The notes beneath the pieces were generated by a model that was not told where the DNA came from, did not search any database, and saw nothing but the letters and a program-made list of their open reading frames with translations. The position numbers were made by a program, and so were the translations under genes. Below are positions 33,199 to 43,553 of a stretch of 43,553 bases of DNA, in pieces. The DNA comes from Chromera velia (taxonomy: Eukaryota; Sar; Chromeraceae): contig JAHBMJ010005579.1 of the NCBI GenBank assembly GCA_018398765.1, positions 1,455 through 45,007 on the forward strand. The letters run 5' to 3'. Each line of letters starts with the position of its first letter. The stretch's first letter is position 1.

Positions 33199-35444
33199 AG
33201 GATGCCTAACCCCAGGTGGAGCGCTAAGCTCCCGAGTGGCACATAGATGCATGGTTGTTGTTTGTTAAGTCGCCGGTGGAGTTGATCAGTTAATCACTTT
33301 TTAGAATAGGGAGACAGACATCAAAGAAACAGATTGGATGCGAGCATAGAAGCGATTGAGTGACATTACGGATAAAGAGTTCAGATGTACTTGCATCGGG
33401 GAGTGGACAGTTACAGTCATTTAGATTAATGGATTTCAGCTCAGCCAGGCAGTGCAGGAATTCTCTTTCATCCAGCTACTTGGCATATGAAGAAAGTCTA
33501 TGCATGAAGTCATCAACACACCGAATACAAAAATCATGTACATAGAGTTTGTGGTCGCTACATTTAACAGATAGCGCACTACTTTCGCTTTATGGGTTAA
33601 ATGAGAGCAGACGTAAGAAACCGAACAGAGAGCCGTCGGTTACTGTGAGAGCAGATCGAGGGAGGGCGGAAAAGGAGTAGAGACTAGAGGCGGATTTGTT
33701 GCAAAGAAAAAACATAAACATGCGATGAGAGGAGGGAAAAGCTTGTTGAAGGGGGGTGAGCTTAGTAAGAGGAGGGAAATGCGAAGAAGCGATAGCCCCT
33801 GCCTGCCGTGTGCAGACCTCTTCTGCAACTGCATGTCTAGCTCTGCCCTTAAAGAAAAGAGAGCCGGTGCCTTGAACTCTCCGTCGCTGCTGCCTAGCGC
33901 TGCTACCCGCTGGTACCAAGGTGTTGCGGCACTCCCATTCCTAACGAATAAACAAAATCCAGACCAGCCCAACCTCCCTGAACCTAAGTGCCACTTAAAA
34001 AAATACAATCAAGATGATTTCTATCTGCGGCATCGTTTTTTAAGAGACCGTCTATGCTTGCAGCATACACAGTTAAGACACTGTCCAAATATGTGGCCTT
34101 GGCTTTCAGAATACTGTAAATAATCCGCACCTGCGGCGCAAACTTTCAAGCTTATCCAAAAATGCAGCTTCAACTTTCAAGTGGTAGTTAGGTTCAGGGA
34201 GGTCACCAGCCCAACAAAGCAGCCGCAAGGAGGCTCTCAAAAACTCTGAACAAGTGTTTCCCTTCTAGGTACATAGCATTACAGTGGGAATAGTGTATAT
34301 AGTTTGCGAGAGCGAGCACTACCAGTCGGCCACTCTAGAGCAAAGCAGGGCTTTTGCAGGAAGCAGGCCAAAAATATATGAGGAGGGCAAACAAAGACTG
34401 CAAGCAGACAGACGGCCAGACCAGCCTGTAAAACGGAGCTGCAAAGCATCGATTGCAAGAAGATCGGCATCACGAAGAGGGAAGCATTCGAGGCAGTACA
34501 GTGCGACGGGGGACCAACATGCTCTAAAAACAGTCATCTGCGCATCTACACTAAGGGGACCTATGCTGGCAATCAGACTAAACACAGCCTCCAGGGCGTG
34601 GGAGGCCGAAGCAAAACTGTCTCACTGAGGCATCCCCCCTCAAAGAACCCCCACCCCAGGTACTTATATTCCATTACCCATTCAACCTCTCTCCCTTCAT
34701 ACACCACCAAACCGGAGCTTTTTCTAAATGCAGAGGCAGACAGGCAGAGAATCTTTGTCTTTTTTAGATTGACTGTATCTCTCCATTCTTTGCAATACTT
34801 CTCGAGAGCAGAGAATTTTTTTTTAAGGTCTGAGATGGAATGGGTAAGAAAGTAGAGATCATCAGCATAACTCAAACTGTCCAGGATACAATCATCTAGC
34901 AAAACTGGCTCCGGCTCGCTTTCTGGCTCCTCTCTACTGCCCGTTTCCATTTTTATATCTGCCCGCTCTCGCTCGACGACTACCTCGCTGGCATGCTTTG
35001 CCTCGCTCTTGCTTGCAAAACACACATGGAGGAGATTATTTATGTATAGAAGAAAAAGAATAGGTGAGAGGGCATCCCTTTGCTTCACTCCAGCGCCCTC
35101 CCGAAAACGTAGAGAGTCCCTTTCAACCTTGCCCCATACCTCTCTGTACATTTCACAGATCATACAGATGTCTGCCTCACTCACACCCTCATTTCTCAGT
35201 TTCTGAATTAACTTTGCTCTCGGCACAGTGTCAAATGCCTTTGAAAAGTTAACAAAACCTGCTAACAGAGCCTTTCTTTTCTTTTTGTATGAAGAAACAA
35301 CAGAGGCAAGAGCATCAACCCTCTCCCTCCTTCCCACCCCTTCACGGAACCCTAGCTGTCTGAAGTTAAGACGGACCTGGGAACGCACACAGCAATCCAT
35401 CAGGAGGCCGAAAAGTTTTACAAAAGGGTTCACAACATGGATTG
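33199..35444 (-). mobile_element. Minus-strand LINE, 5' end cut by fold-back copy B
   Basis: It contains the reverse transcriptase at 35433-34573, a C-terminal segment continuing to 34106, more coding-like text to about 33300 and a (CTAA)n tail. The RT domain stops abruptly at 35445, where fold-back element B begins; the N-terminal endonuclease part is not seen in this window. Confidence 0.8.
34106..35433 (-). pseudogene. Non-LTR reverse transcriptase with C-terminal region
   Basis: The frame has LNFRQLGFREGVGR, LLAGFVNFSKAFDTVPRAKL, GVKQRDALSPILFLLYINNL, the catalytic LSYADDLYFLTHS and a thumb-like WRDTVNLKKTKILCLS and MEYKYLGWGF. A frame change near 34590 leads to EAVFSLIASIGPLSVDAQ. The frame then runs with TAG at 34319 and 34265 to TGA at 34106. 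The palm order RT-3 to RT-6 is complete, while the fingers and any endonuclease are missing. Role: target-primed reverse transcription; the copy is dead. Confidence 0.85.
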
Positions 35445-36965
35445 AACAGAGTGGACTCTAAAGTATGACTTAGTGGAATCCAAAGTGACGTTTAAATTTA
35501 CTATATTCTAGCTTCATTATAAAGTAAAACTAGGTTACTTGAAGCAATCTAGAGTTTTTTAAAGTATTTAAAATCGTTACTCCTGTGTAAATCTGCTTAA
35601 ATGTACTCAAAAGACTGGTTGATTAGCTAGGGTGCATTATATGATGGTGGGAAAAATTATGATCACCACGGCACATAGAAGTTAGTGAATGTTACCTGCA
35701 AAGAAATACACAGGCACAACACTAGTGAATACGCTCAAAAGCAACATTTAGCGCCGCCAATCAACTATAAAGAATTGTTTCTTCTGCAAGGGAAATAGTA
35801 CAGGAAGGAGGGTTTCATAGCTAGGCTGGTCAAACTGGATAGGAAGGGGTCAGCAGGGGTCGGAGAGAACAGAGCACAGAGACAACATAATTCTTTTTAC
35901 AAAGACCTCATACTACACGGCGTAAAAGCTTGCAAATCGTTCTGCATGTGTCAATGAGAAACTGTGAAAAAGAAGGACAGGTCTGTAGGTAGATCCAGAT
36001 GTTTAGAGGGAGACCAGTACGGAGTGCCACAAATGAGAAAGGATGAACGAATAAGGAGCACTTGCGTCAGGATAGTACGGACCGCTTTCAAGGACTGACA
36101 CATACGGAGCAAGTGGAAGACATTTAAATGCATGAAAGCTGAGCAATTCTTCTGGATAGAAAAATGTCTGGCAGGACTAAGAGCTGTGCAAAGCTTCAGA
36201 AGAGGCGGTCAAAAATGGAGGCTCTAGCAGACTCTCCATCGGCCCTCTCTCAGTGACCTCCCTTGTACGTTTCTATCAAGCTCCTAGCAGAACAAAGAAG
36301 CTAGATGCTAAGCAAATCATCATGCAAAGCGAAAGAGCGAGCCGCGCTTCCTTCACTGACCTACAAGTGTCCTCAAGTCTCCGTCCACCAACACCTGCAA
36401 ACACGGAGAGACAGACGTTCACGCTTTGTGCAGTCAAGGAAACACTTCTGTCTAGCTTATTCTGCGTGCACAAGGTCCCAAGGAAAAGACCAAGAGCCTA
36501 AGAAGCAGCGGGTCCGGACAGGCTGACCTGGGAGTTGACCCCGAGGGCCTGGCTCCCAAGACTGTGATCTACAAGGAAAGAGTAAGGAGAGCGATGAGGG
36601 CAACAGTACTTTAACACCTAGATAAGGCCGGCAGCCCTTCCCCGCTTGAACAGGGGGAGCAACAGCAAGCAGAAAGACGTTGAAAACAAGATTAAGACGG
36701 CTGGTGTCCACTGAACTTACCTGTAAGCTCCACTTCATGCCGACCCGAGGTAATCCAGCAACTGTTGTTGCAGCCGTCTCCTCCAGAGCCCCGAAAGTAC
36801 ACTCCCAAAAAAAAAGTCAAAACCAAGAAAACGCTGTGTCAAACATCTTCTAAAACCATCAGAAGACATCTGACAGAGCGCTTTTTGTGACAACATTTCG
36901 GTGGGAAAAGTCTGTTTGCTCAGAGGTTCAGGACTCCGCAGTTTTGAACCTGTGGACCTTCAAGA
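35445..36965. mobile_element. Fold-back element, copy B (right arm missing)
   Basis: Colinear with copy A from AACAGAGTGGACTC through the left arm (to about 35982) and interior to GTGGACCTTCAAGA. It lacks the hAT-like MITE and the right 540-bp arm. It is inserted in the minus-strand LINE. Confidence 0.85.
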
Positions 36966-37354
36966 AAGTCCCTATGCTTGAAACTGGACCTTTATGCTGA
37001 AGTCTGACCTTTATATTATTAGTATTTAATAATCATTGCATGTCATGCCCCGAGGTTGGCCAGAGCCTAAGTAGTGGCTCACCGGCTTTAACCGCCTCAA
37101 TTCAGTTATGATTTTATCTACAATAGAATGTTACTATTTTTTTTTTAGTTGACTAGTACTAATTTTTCAATATAAGTTATAATTAACATATTAAGAAAGT
37201 TTAAGTATATTTAAGTATCTCTAATAAACCTAGCAACAAACTTATGTAGGGTAACCTCAGGCTACTAGGTAACCTACAGTATAATAATTAAGAAATACAA
37301 ATTGATTTAGAAAAAAGAGATTGACTGTGAAAAAATAGTATCTATGAAAGACAT
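36966..37354. other. AT-rich spacer
   Basis: No gene is seen. A 20-bp segment shared with 6067-6087 (GTGGCTCACCGGCTTTAACC) lies at 37073-37093. Confidence 0.55.
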
Positions 37355-37783
37355 TCAGATCTTTTTGTTTCTAAGTCTTTTGAATAAAAAGACAAAGATT
37401 GTATTTTTCACCACTCTCACGCATTTTTGCTTGAAACGTTGCAAGATAGACAAAAGAGAGATGAGAGGAGAGTTTTTTTATAAGAGTTTTTTTATAAGAA
37501 TTGGATCAGATGTGACAAGTACAGCCAATTGATTTTCCAAAGCAAATGCGAGGGACAAAATTGCATGAGCAGTGGAAGAAAAGTCTTTTACCACTCCAAT
37601 AAAATGGAATAAAAACAGTTTTTTGCAATTACCCACAAAAACACAAATGTTCTGTGTTTGGTTGACATCAGATTGCAAAAACTGCGGTCTTTCTCTCTCC
37701 AGACAAACAGACTCCGCAAGCCACTGCGCACACTTTATACGCATTGCATCGATTTCGACCCCTTTTGCCTTTCTTATTCCCAT
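37355..37783 (-). CDS. Small hypothetical ORF
   Basis: Starting at ATG 37783, the frame encodes GIRKAKGVEIDAMRIKCAQW and about 100 codons to a TAA at 37478; it then stays open to TGA at 37355. Composition is protein-like (LAESVCLERERPQ, HFIGVVKDFSSTAHAILSLA) but matches no family I know. It lies on the same strand, about 220 bp downstream of the stop of the large minus-strand gene. It could be a separate short gene or chance within a 3' untranslated region. Confidence 0.35.
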
Positions 37784-38003
37784 AATGAGAGCAACAACGC
37801 ACGGAATCCCCCCCCCCTGACCCTAAATCAACAAAAGTCATGTCATGTAAAGAATGTCCCACTTTTTAGACTACGAAAAGAAAAAAACGACGAAGCGAGT
37901 CAACCAAAAATGAGCCACGATGCCGGCCTTCCAACCCAATCTCAGAAAGAGAGAAAAAATCGGATTCAATACTCTCTGAGAGTCTTCCCCACACTCCATC
38001 TAG

Positions 38004-38958
38004 TCACTCATTAGAGGACGCAGACGATTCTTCCTCTGACTCGGATGAACCAGACCTTGGCTCATATAAGCTATCACGGTCATACTTCTTTCTCTCCTTC
38101 TCCTTTCTTTTTTTATCTTTCTTGTCTCTCTCTCTCCTTGCCGCTTCTCCTTGTTTGGCTGCGGCTCTCCTCTTTTTTTCCTTCTGTTTCTCTCTTCCAC
38201 CGCCTGCAGAGGCCGAGGCGCTGCTGGAAGAAGCAGAGCCTTCTCTTTCTGTCTTTTCACTTTTTTTGTTGCCCTTCTTGTTCTCCTTCTCCCCGTCGAA
38301 CACGTTCTGCCTATCTTCATCCTCTTCTCTCGCAGCAGCAGAAAGAGAGGTCCTGCCCTCACGTTTGCGGCCTCCTTTTCCGCCTCCTTTCTCCTTTTGA
38401 TTGTTCTTCTTTCCTTTCCCCTTTTCCTTCTCTCCTTTCTCAGAAGCGGAAGAAGAGACGTCAATCGCCCCGTCCGGGATCGACTTGTTCGCATCAGCGA
38501 TGGCAATCTTGACGTCCGGATCGTTCTCCAACTCAAGCAGTTCCACATCTTTTTTCGGACGGCCATCGCCGAACTGAAAGATCCGCCCGCCGGTGTCGCA
38601 CTCGATCGCGGTGTACATCTCCTTCTCGAGACGCACCTTGGACTTTTTGGCAATGCCCAGCTCATTTGACTTCTCGACGTGATCAACCATAATCCAGTTC
38701 ACGGCAGAGAGGTCGTACGTTGCCCGCACCGCTTCGAGATGCCACCCAGTCATGTCGACGATGACGTCGGCGTTCGTGAAGGTTTTTGGCCTCTCCAACT
38801 TCTCCAAAATGTACGAAAGGCACTCGGTGAGCAGGATTGGCTTGAACTCAAACGGGCTGACCACGAGCTTGCCATGATACTTCTGCAAAACAGTTGTTTC
38901 AATTATTCAAAATGTTTCACTTTCCGAAAAATGTTTACACTATAGACACCTGCTCAAA

Positions 38959-39008
<50 letters not shown>

Positions 39009-41263
39009 TACAGAAGGGGAGAGAGAAGGACACACACACTACACGTACTGAGAGAGAGAGACAGTGAGTTCTCGAGAGGGAGAGAACAAGCGAGCAAGGA
39101 AGAGAGAAAAAAAGAAAAAGAGACTGACGAGGAAAGAAATAGAAGAAACATTGGAAATAAATTTATACAGAGGGACATGAGAGCAGATGCAGCACAAGAG
39201 TGAGTCACTTACGTCTTTGTATTTGATTGCGTCTGGGCGTTCGCGAAAAGACCCCCATCCCTCCACCGTTGCGTTGGTCAGGATTTTGGGAAACTGCACG
39301 GTGTCGTAGTAGACTTTCTGCCGTTTCTTCCTGCCCCGAGTGGCGCCACTTTGGGAGACAGAGGCGGCACTCGCAGAGCTGCTGCCTAAAACAGAACTGC
39401 CAACGTAGGAGACGGAGTCTACTGCAGTTACCATGGTATCGGCATTGGTGGGGCTACCTCCTTCTTGCCCTGCTTGGAGGCCTTGCTCCCCTTCCCTATC
39501 ACTCCCTTCCAGGGGGGGAGGAACGCCAGCTCCGATGACCAACCCAACAGACACGCTGCCCTCTCCCCTCCTTGCAAAACGTGATCGGGGGGAATCTTTC
39601 CCTTCATCGGAAGGGATGGAAACGGGTAGAAGTGTTGTCCAGACATGACTGAAGACCTTTCGATCACTATCAGTCATGGCCCTCTGAACAGTGTCCAAAG
39701 CAGACTACAGGGTCTGCTCCCTGGTGGGCCTCATGATGAAGATGATGGTCACCATCTCGGCAGAGTGGATCATGGCGATCTGGTCAAGGAGCTTGTTCAG
39801 TTGCGTCTGCATGCAAACAATAATATTTCAAACAGGTACAGAACGGTATACCGGTGGCTTCAAAACAAAAAAGGCAGACAAAGAACAGAAAAGAATTAGA
39901 AGAGAAAAAACAGATCGCGCGAGATCAGAGCCTGCATGATCGTAAAGACGCACAAACTGAGAAGGAGCCTGGCATCGAATGAACAGTCAAACGAGTCAGA
40001 GGTACGGTCACTCTCCTCTTGCGGCAGCAACGATTTACACCGATGAGCACTCAGCGGGTCTTTTAAAGATAAGGCTGCTGCAGGTACCGGGCACTAATAA
40101 TGCCCTGGGCATACTACATAGACAATCACTGCCGGTGCAACGAGGCTTGGCTCATGCCATACGCAGCAGACTTCTGTCTAACCGACAGGGCCCTATCAAC
40201 GACCAGTTTCATCATTTCTCACACGTTCTGAGAAAAGTAGATGCGGAAAGGTAGAGAGAGGGGGAAAGAGACTGTCAGAACCGTCAAATAAAAGAGAGAA
40301 CGACTAACGTCTTTCAGAGCCCCAAAAGAACTTCTAGTAGAATTTCCAGAACCCAGGCCAGGCATCTGCTGGTTCGGGTCAAGGTGGAGAAACGCGAGCA
40401 CCAGAGAAGCGTTCTTCCCCAGCAAACTGAGAACAGGCTTCACACCTGCCCACACAGGGACAATTCTCATATGCCCAAGCACTTTTGTACGAACGAAGTT
40501 CATGTTGGCCTCCTGAATTTTCTGTTTGTGCTCTTTCTGAAGTCGGTCCAGAGTGAGCAGCTTTCTCTGTCTGGCCTCAAGGTGTTGTTGCTGCTGAACT
40601 TCGCGAGCTTCAGATGACTTGATGTCATCTTTCTCCTTGTTCTTGCACAACTTGTTCGACGCGTCCTCCACCTGTTTGTTGAACTGGTCGTCCTCGACTT
40701 CCTGCTGTCGAGCGTTCAGCAGATCGGTCATGCTCTGCTCGGAGTTTATATGCTCAACGATCTCGTTCCAGGTGTCGATGAAGTAGTCCAGCTTTGTCAA
40801 TGCCGTACGCCCAGCATCATTGGCTCCATCCTTCTTCTTCTTAACCGCGTCGTTCTATGCAGTCAAGGCCTTCAGGACAAGCTCGTTCTTCCCTCCTGCC
40901 ACGTCTGTCTCGATCTTGTTCTTGAACTCGACGAAAACGTTGGAGTTGATCAGCATCTCCGGAAGTCGTTTCTCGTCGTCCCCGTACTTCTCCTGGCATG
41001 CCTTCCAGATCTCCTCTTCAAAGATGGCCAGCACGACCTTTCTTTCAAAAAACTTCGGCACAGTCAAGGAACAGACGTTCTTCGCCGCATCAATCACCGC
41101 CAGCGTCGCAGCCTGCATGCATGATAATCAAAAACACAGTGTTTCACATACAGACACACCGTTACAAAGATACACAGACATTGTACACAGACAAAAACAA
41201 AGTCACAAACATATATATGCACGCACGTATATACACATTCACACCTTCACACATACACGTTCA

Positions 41264-41321
<58 letters not shown>

Positions 41322-43497
41322 AAGACAGAGAAAGAGGGGGAAAGAAAGAGCAGCATTTGCTTACCCGCTTTTGTAGCAGGGCACTCTCCCCGACAGATGG
41401 TTCCTTTCTCAGTTTGTCCGTCATGTGCATGCAGGTTGCTTGCAGCATGCGAAGTAATCCAGAAGCAAATGGAAAAAAATGAAGAAACGGAGAAGAAATT
41501 TAGAAGGATCCAAACCGATCTTAGAGGGAAAAGAGAAAGAAAATGTAGAGAGGCAGAACAGCAATCAGCAGCATGAAACATGAAGACCGACAGTTAAAGA
41601 CAGACCCTACCACCATGGCCAAGGGCAACCGAAGAGCGCCACCCAAAGGGGTAGAAAATCAGCGATCTTACTTTTCACTCAACTGGTCCTGTCTTTATTA
41701 AGAACAGGTTTGCTAAGGAGGCACACTGCAAAATGGTCTATTTCTGCCAACCCGCAAGAAGTTCTCTCTTCAACTTGTCAGCCGTTTCAAGCTTCTTGTC
41801 TGACACGTTTGACTGCCCAATCTCTTTTTTCTATGCATTGCTCTGACGGGATCCAAGCCAGAATCCTGATGCTTACATCCTCACAGACAATGCAATACGT
41901 CACAAAGAAACAAATACACGCAACAATTGACCGACCTCTTCAAGGCTCGTGATTCCTTGGAGCACGACACTCTTCTCCTTTTGTTTCATGTTCTGGACAC
42001 CCATCCGCTTCTTGGCCAGCTCCCGATAGAGTGCCGCAACCTTCATGTCCAAAATGTCCAGGGTTTCGTCGCTGTAGCACTCCCAAAGGATGAGGAAGCG
42101 TCGGAGCTGCGTCTTGGAGATATCCTCGCCGATCTTCATCACAGAGTGGAAGTATTTGGCAACCATGTTGAGGTCGGTCTTATTGAGGTCAACGTTGTTC
42201 AGCTTGGCTGCGGCCATGCCATGACCTCCATCTGGCCCTCAGTGTCCGGCTGAGTGGAGGCATCTCCAGGCTCCTTTGGATCTTCTCTCCTGCAAAGAAC
42301 AATCAAAAGAGAGGGAGAAATAAATGAGTCCTTCACATCATGTATACAGTGACTGTCTGCCTCAGCGACAAAAAAAAACAGGTCACACCCAGGTCTCGGT
42401 ATTGTTAGAAACCCTGCGGTGCCAACGGCTCTGCAACAATACTGCACCGGCCGGTTTCATATTGTTGGAGGGGGGTCAAAAAATGGAAATTTCTAAAAGC
42501 CCAAATATAAAACATCGCTTCTGATAACCAAACCGAGCGATCCCCCACCTCAACAAAAAAGTGAAAGTTTGACCCCCCCCCCAACAATATCGAACCGGCC
42601 GGTTTGGTATTGTTGGGGAGTCGTCGGCGCCGCTAATTGCCACAACAATAAGCGATACAAGTGTTGTTTGAAAAGCAAAAACCAAAAGCAATATAAAACC
42701 ACCCATCCGTAATGCATTCCGAAGCCATCGTGCACCTCCTGAGAAAAAATTTTTTTTTTGACCCCCGCCCTCCCCAGCCCCAGCTGCCTAACACCCCCAG
42801 CCCCCCTCCGCCGTCTCCGCCGTCTCTGCCGTCTCCGCCGTCTCTGCTGTCTCCGCCGTCTCCACCGTCTCCACCATCTCCACCGTCTCCGCCGTCTCCG
42901 CACACTAACCCGCCCCCTCGATCTCTCCGTGTCTTGTTCCCCACACGCCCACCCCCTCACCGTCCCCTCCCCCATACCCCGCTCTCCCCCCAGCGCCTCA
43001 TACTCCTCCACTCTGATCCCTTCCTTCTGTTTCCTCTCTTTCTTTCTCCCGATGTGAGACAGACTCAGTCTCTTTTCACCCTGTCCATACTTCCCCGCAA
43101 ATTGAGAGAGCCTTTCACCACTCTGGCATGCCTAGCTGGCACCGTGACGCACACATTGTCAATCAATCATTCAAAGTATCAACCCATTTGTCTGTCCCCT
43201 CAGGCACTCACCTTCAAGAATGGCGACCGCCGCCGCCTGCTCTTTGATGTTTGGAAAGAACATCACTGGGTAGGCTTGCAGCTGCTGGAGCTCTTTGTCT
43301 GTCAAGTCCTTGTGGGGCAGCTCGTGCAAGTGCGCAGTGATGAGGAAAATGTGTGACATCACTACTGCCGCTCCATCGATGAAGTGAAATTTCTTAGTTC
43401 CCGCCGGGATGTACACCCACGGCCGTGCATCCTCATCCCACTCGCCAGACCAAATGTTCACCAGGGCTGACACGACCTTCGAGGGAGAGAGTTCATC
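38004..43497 (-). CDS. Multi-exon gene of unknown family with two in-frame TAG codons
   Basis: Exons on the minus strand are 43497-43212 (5' edge uncertain), 42207-41932, 41438-41365, 41112-40309, 39806-39213 and 38882-38004 (TGA). All phases fit, giving 971 codons. TAG lies in frame at 40855-40857 (LTA TAG NDAVKK) and 39705-39707 (EQTL TAG SALDTVQ). Features: an N-terminal globular part (VVSALVNIWSGEWDEDARPW), a Gln/Lys-rich coiled-coil region in exon 4 (EVQQQQHLEARQRKLLTLDR), a Ser-rich linker in exon 5, and in the last exon a conserved-looking block (VIVDMTGWHLEAVRATYDLS) before a long Lys/Glu/Ser tail. ATG 42217 could be an alternative start if the first exon belongs elsewhere. No known domain was recognised. 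Confidence 0.68.
38957..39010. repeat. (CA)n(GA)n microsatellite in intron
   Basis: Lies in the last intron of the minus-strand gene of unknown family. Confidence 0.88.
41205..41325. repeat. CA and (GA)n microsatellite in intron
   Basis: CA-rich sequence followed by about twenty GA units, between exons 41438-41365 and 41112-40309. Read on the gene strand it gives a CT tract. Confidence 0.88.
42434..42615. mobile_element. Short MITE with palindromic termini
   Basis: Both ends read CAACAATAC-NNN-ACCGGCCGGTT-NN-ATATTGTTG and then G-run TCAAA, in opposite orientations, over about 47 bp. It lies in an intron of the minus-strand gene. No flanking duplication was seen. Confidence 0.7.
42806..42900. 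repeat. 9-bp repeat (CCGTCTCCG)n
   Basis: About ten imperfect CCGTCTCCG units in the intron 42208-43211. The Arg/Leu and Asp/Gly ORFs over it are artefacts. Confidence 0.85.
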
Positions 43498-43553
43498 CTT
43501 GCACAGGTGTGGATTCAAAAGGAAAAGAGGAAGAGACAGGGGGTGATGTTCTT

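Noticed and set aside
33300-33560. A second reverse transcriptase, from the motif CIRCVDDFMHRL
   Set aside because: Only one RT-like box is present, with no other RT blocks in order. It is more likely the 3' coding part of the same minus-strand LINE.
39705-40857. Tiny introns that would remove the two TAG codons
   Set aside because: The only GT...AG options are about 24-25 bp, one breaks the frame, and all other introns here are roughly 190-1000 bp.

Overview
The window is nuclear DNA of an intron-rich, repeat-rich eukaryote. It carries multi-exon genes with GT-AG introns of roughly 190-1000 bp, CA, CT, TTAG and CTTT microsatellites, a Ty1/copia LTR element, several non-LTR (LINE) remnants and many inverted-repeat elements. 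The species cannot be named from sequence alone; a protist or alga, possibly an alveolate, is only a guess.

Layout. (1) 42-5672, plus strand: eight exons that join without a phase error into 1088 codons. They encode the C-terminal part of an adenylate kinase, a RING finger, a von Willebrand A domain and a Hint (intein/hedgehog-like, 'Vint') domain. The 5' end lies outside the window. (2) 5673-9254: no convincing gene; a 54-bp minisatellite lies at 7624-8320. (3) 9255-27778: a transposon graveyard. A LINE is interrupted by a short element with 34-bp terminal inverted repeats. That element is interrupted by a copia element (LTRs 9957-10220 and 25068-25328). The copia is interrupted by a 7.5-kb inverted-repeat element (13353-20893), which contains a fold-back element with 540-bp arms, which contains a 549-bp hAT-like MITE. 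A second LINE copy with a 55-bp target duplication follows at 26877-27723. (4) 28204-28898: minisatellite and CTGT-type microsatellite. (5) 29494-31905, minus strand: a four-exon gene for a secreted protein with five EGF-like modules. (6) 32776-36965: microsatellite, a minus-strand LINE with a reverse transcriptase, and a second copy of the fold-back element. (7) 38004 to the right part of the window, minus strand: a six-exon gene of unknown family, possibly followed by a small separate ORF at 37355-37783.

The most striking signal cuts across unrelated genes. Otherwise intact, splice-consistent or family-conserved reading frames are interrupted almost only by TAG, sometimes TAA, while the apparent true ends are TGA. 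This holds for the minus-strand host gene (two TAG), the copia gag and pol (about twelve TAG), and two LINEs. It suggests that TAG, and perhaps TAA, is read as an amino acid (probably Gln) in this nucleus. A C-to-T mutation process acting at CpA is the main alternative. The copia gag-pol junction also carries a GGGTTTC heptamer directly before the gag TGA, placed exactly for a -1 ribosomal frameshift into pol.
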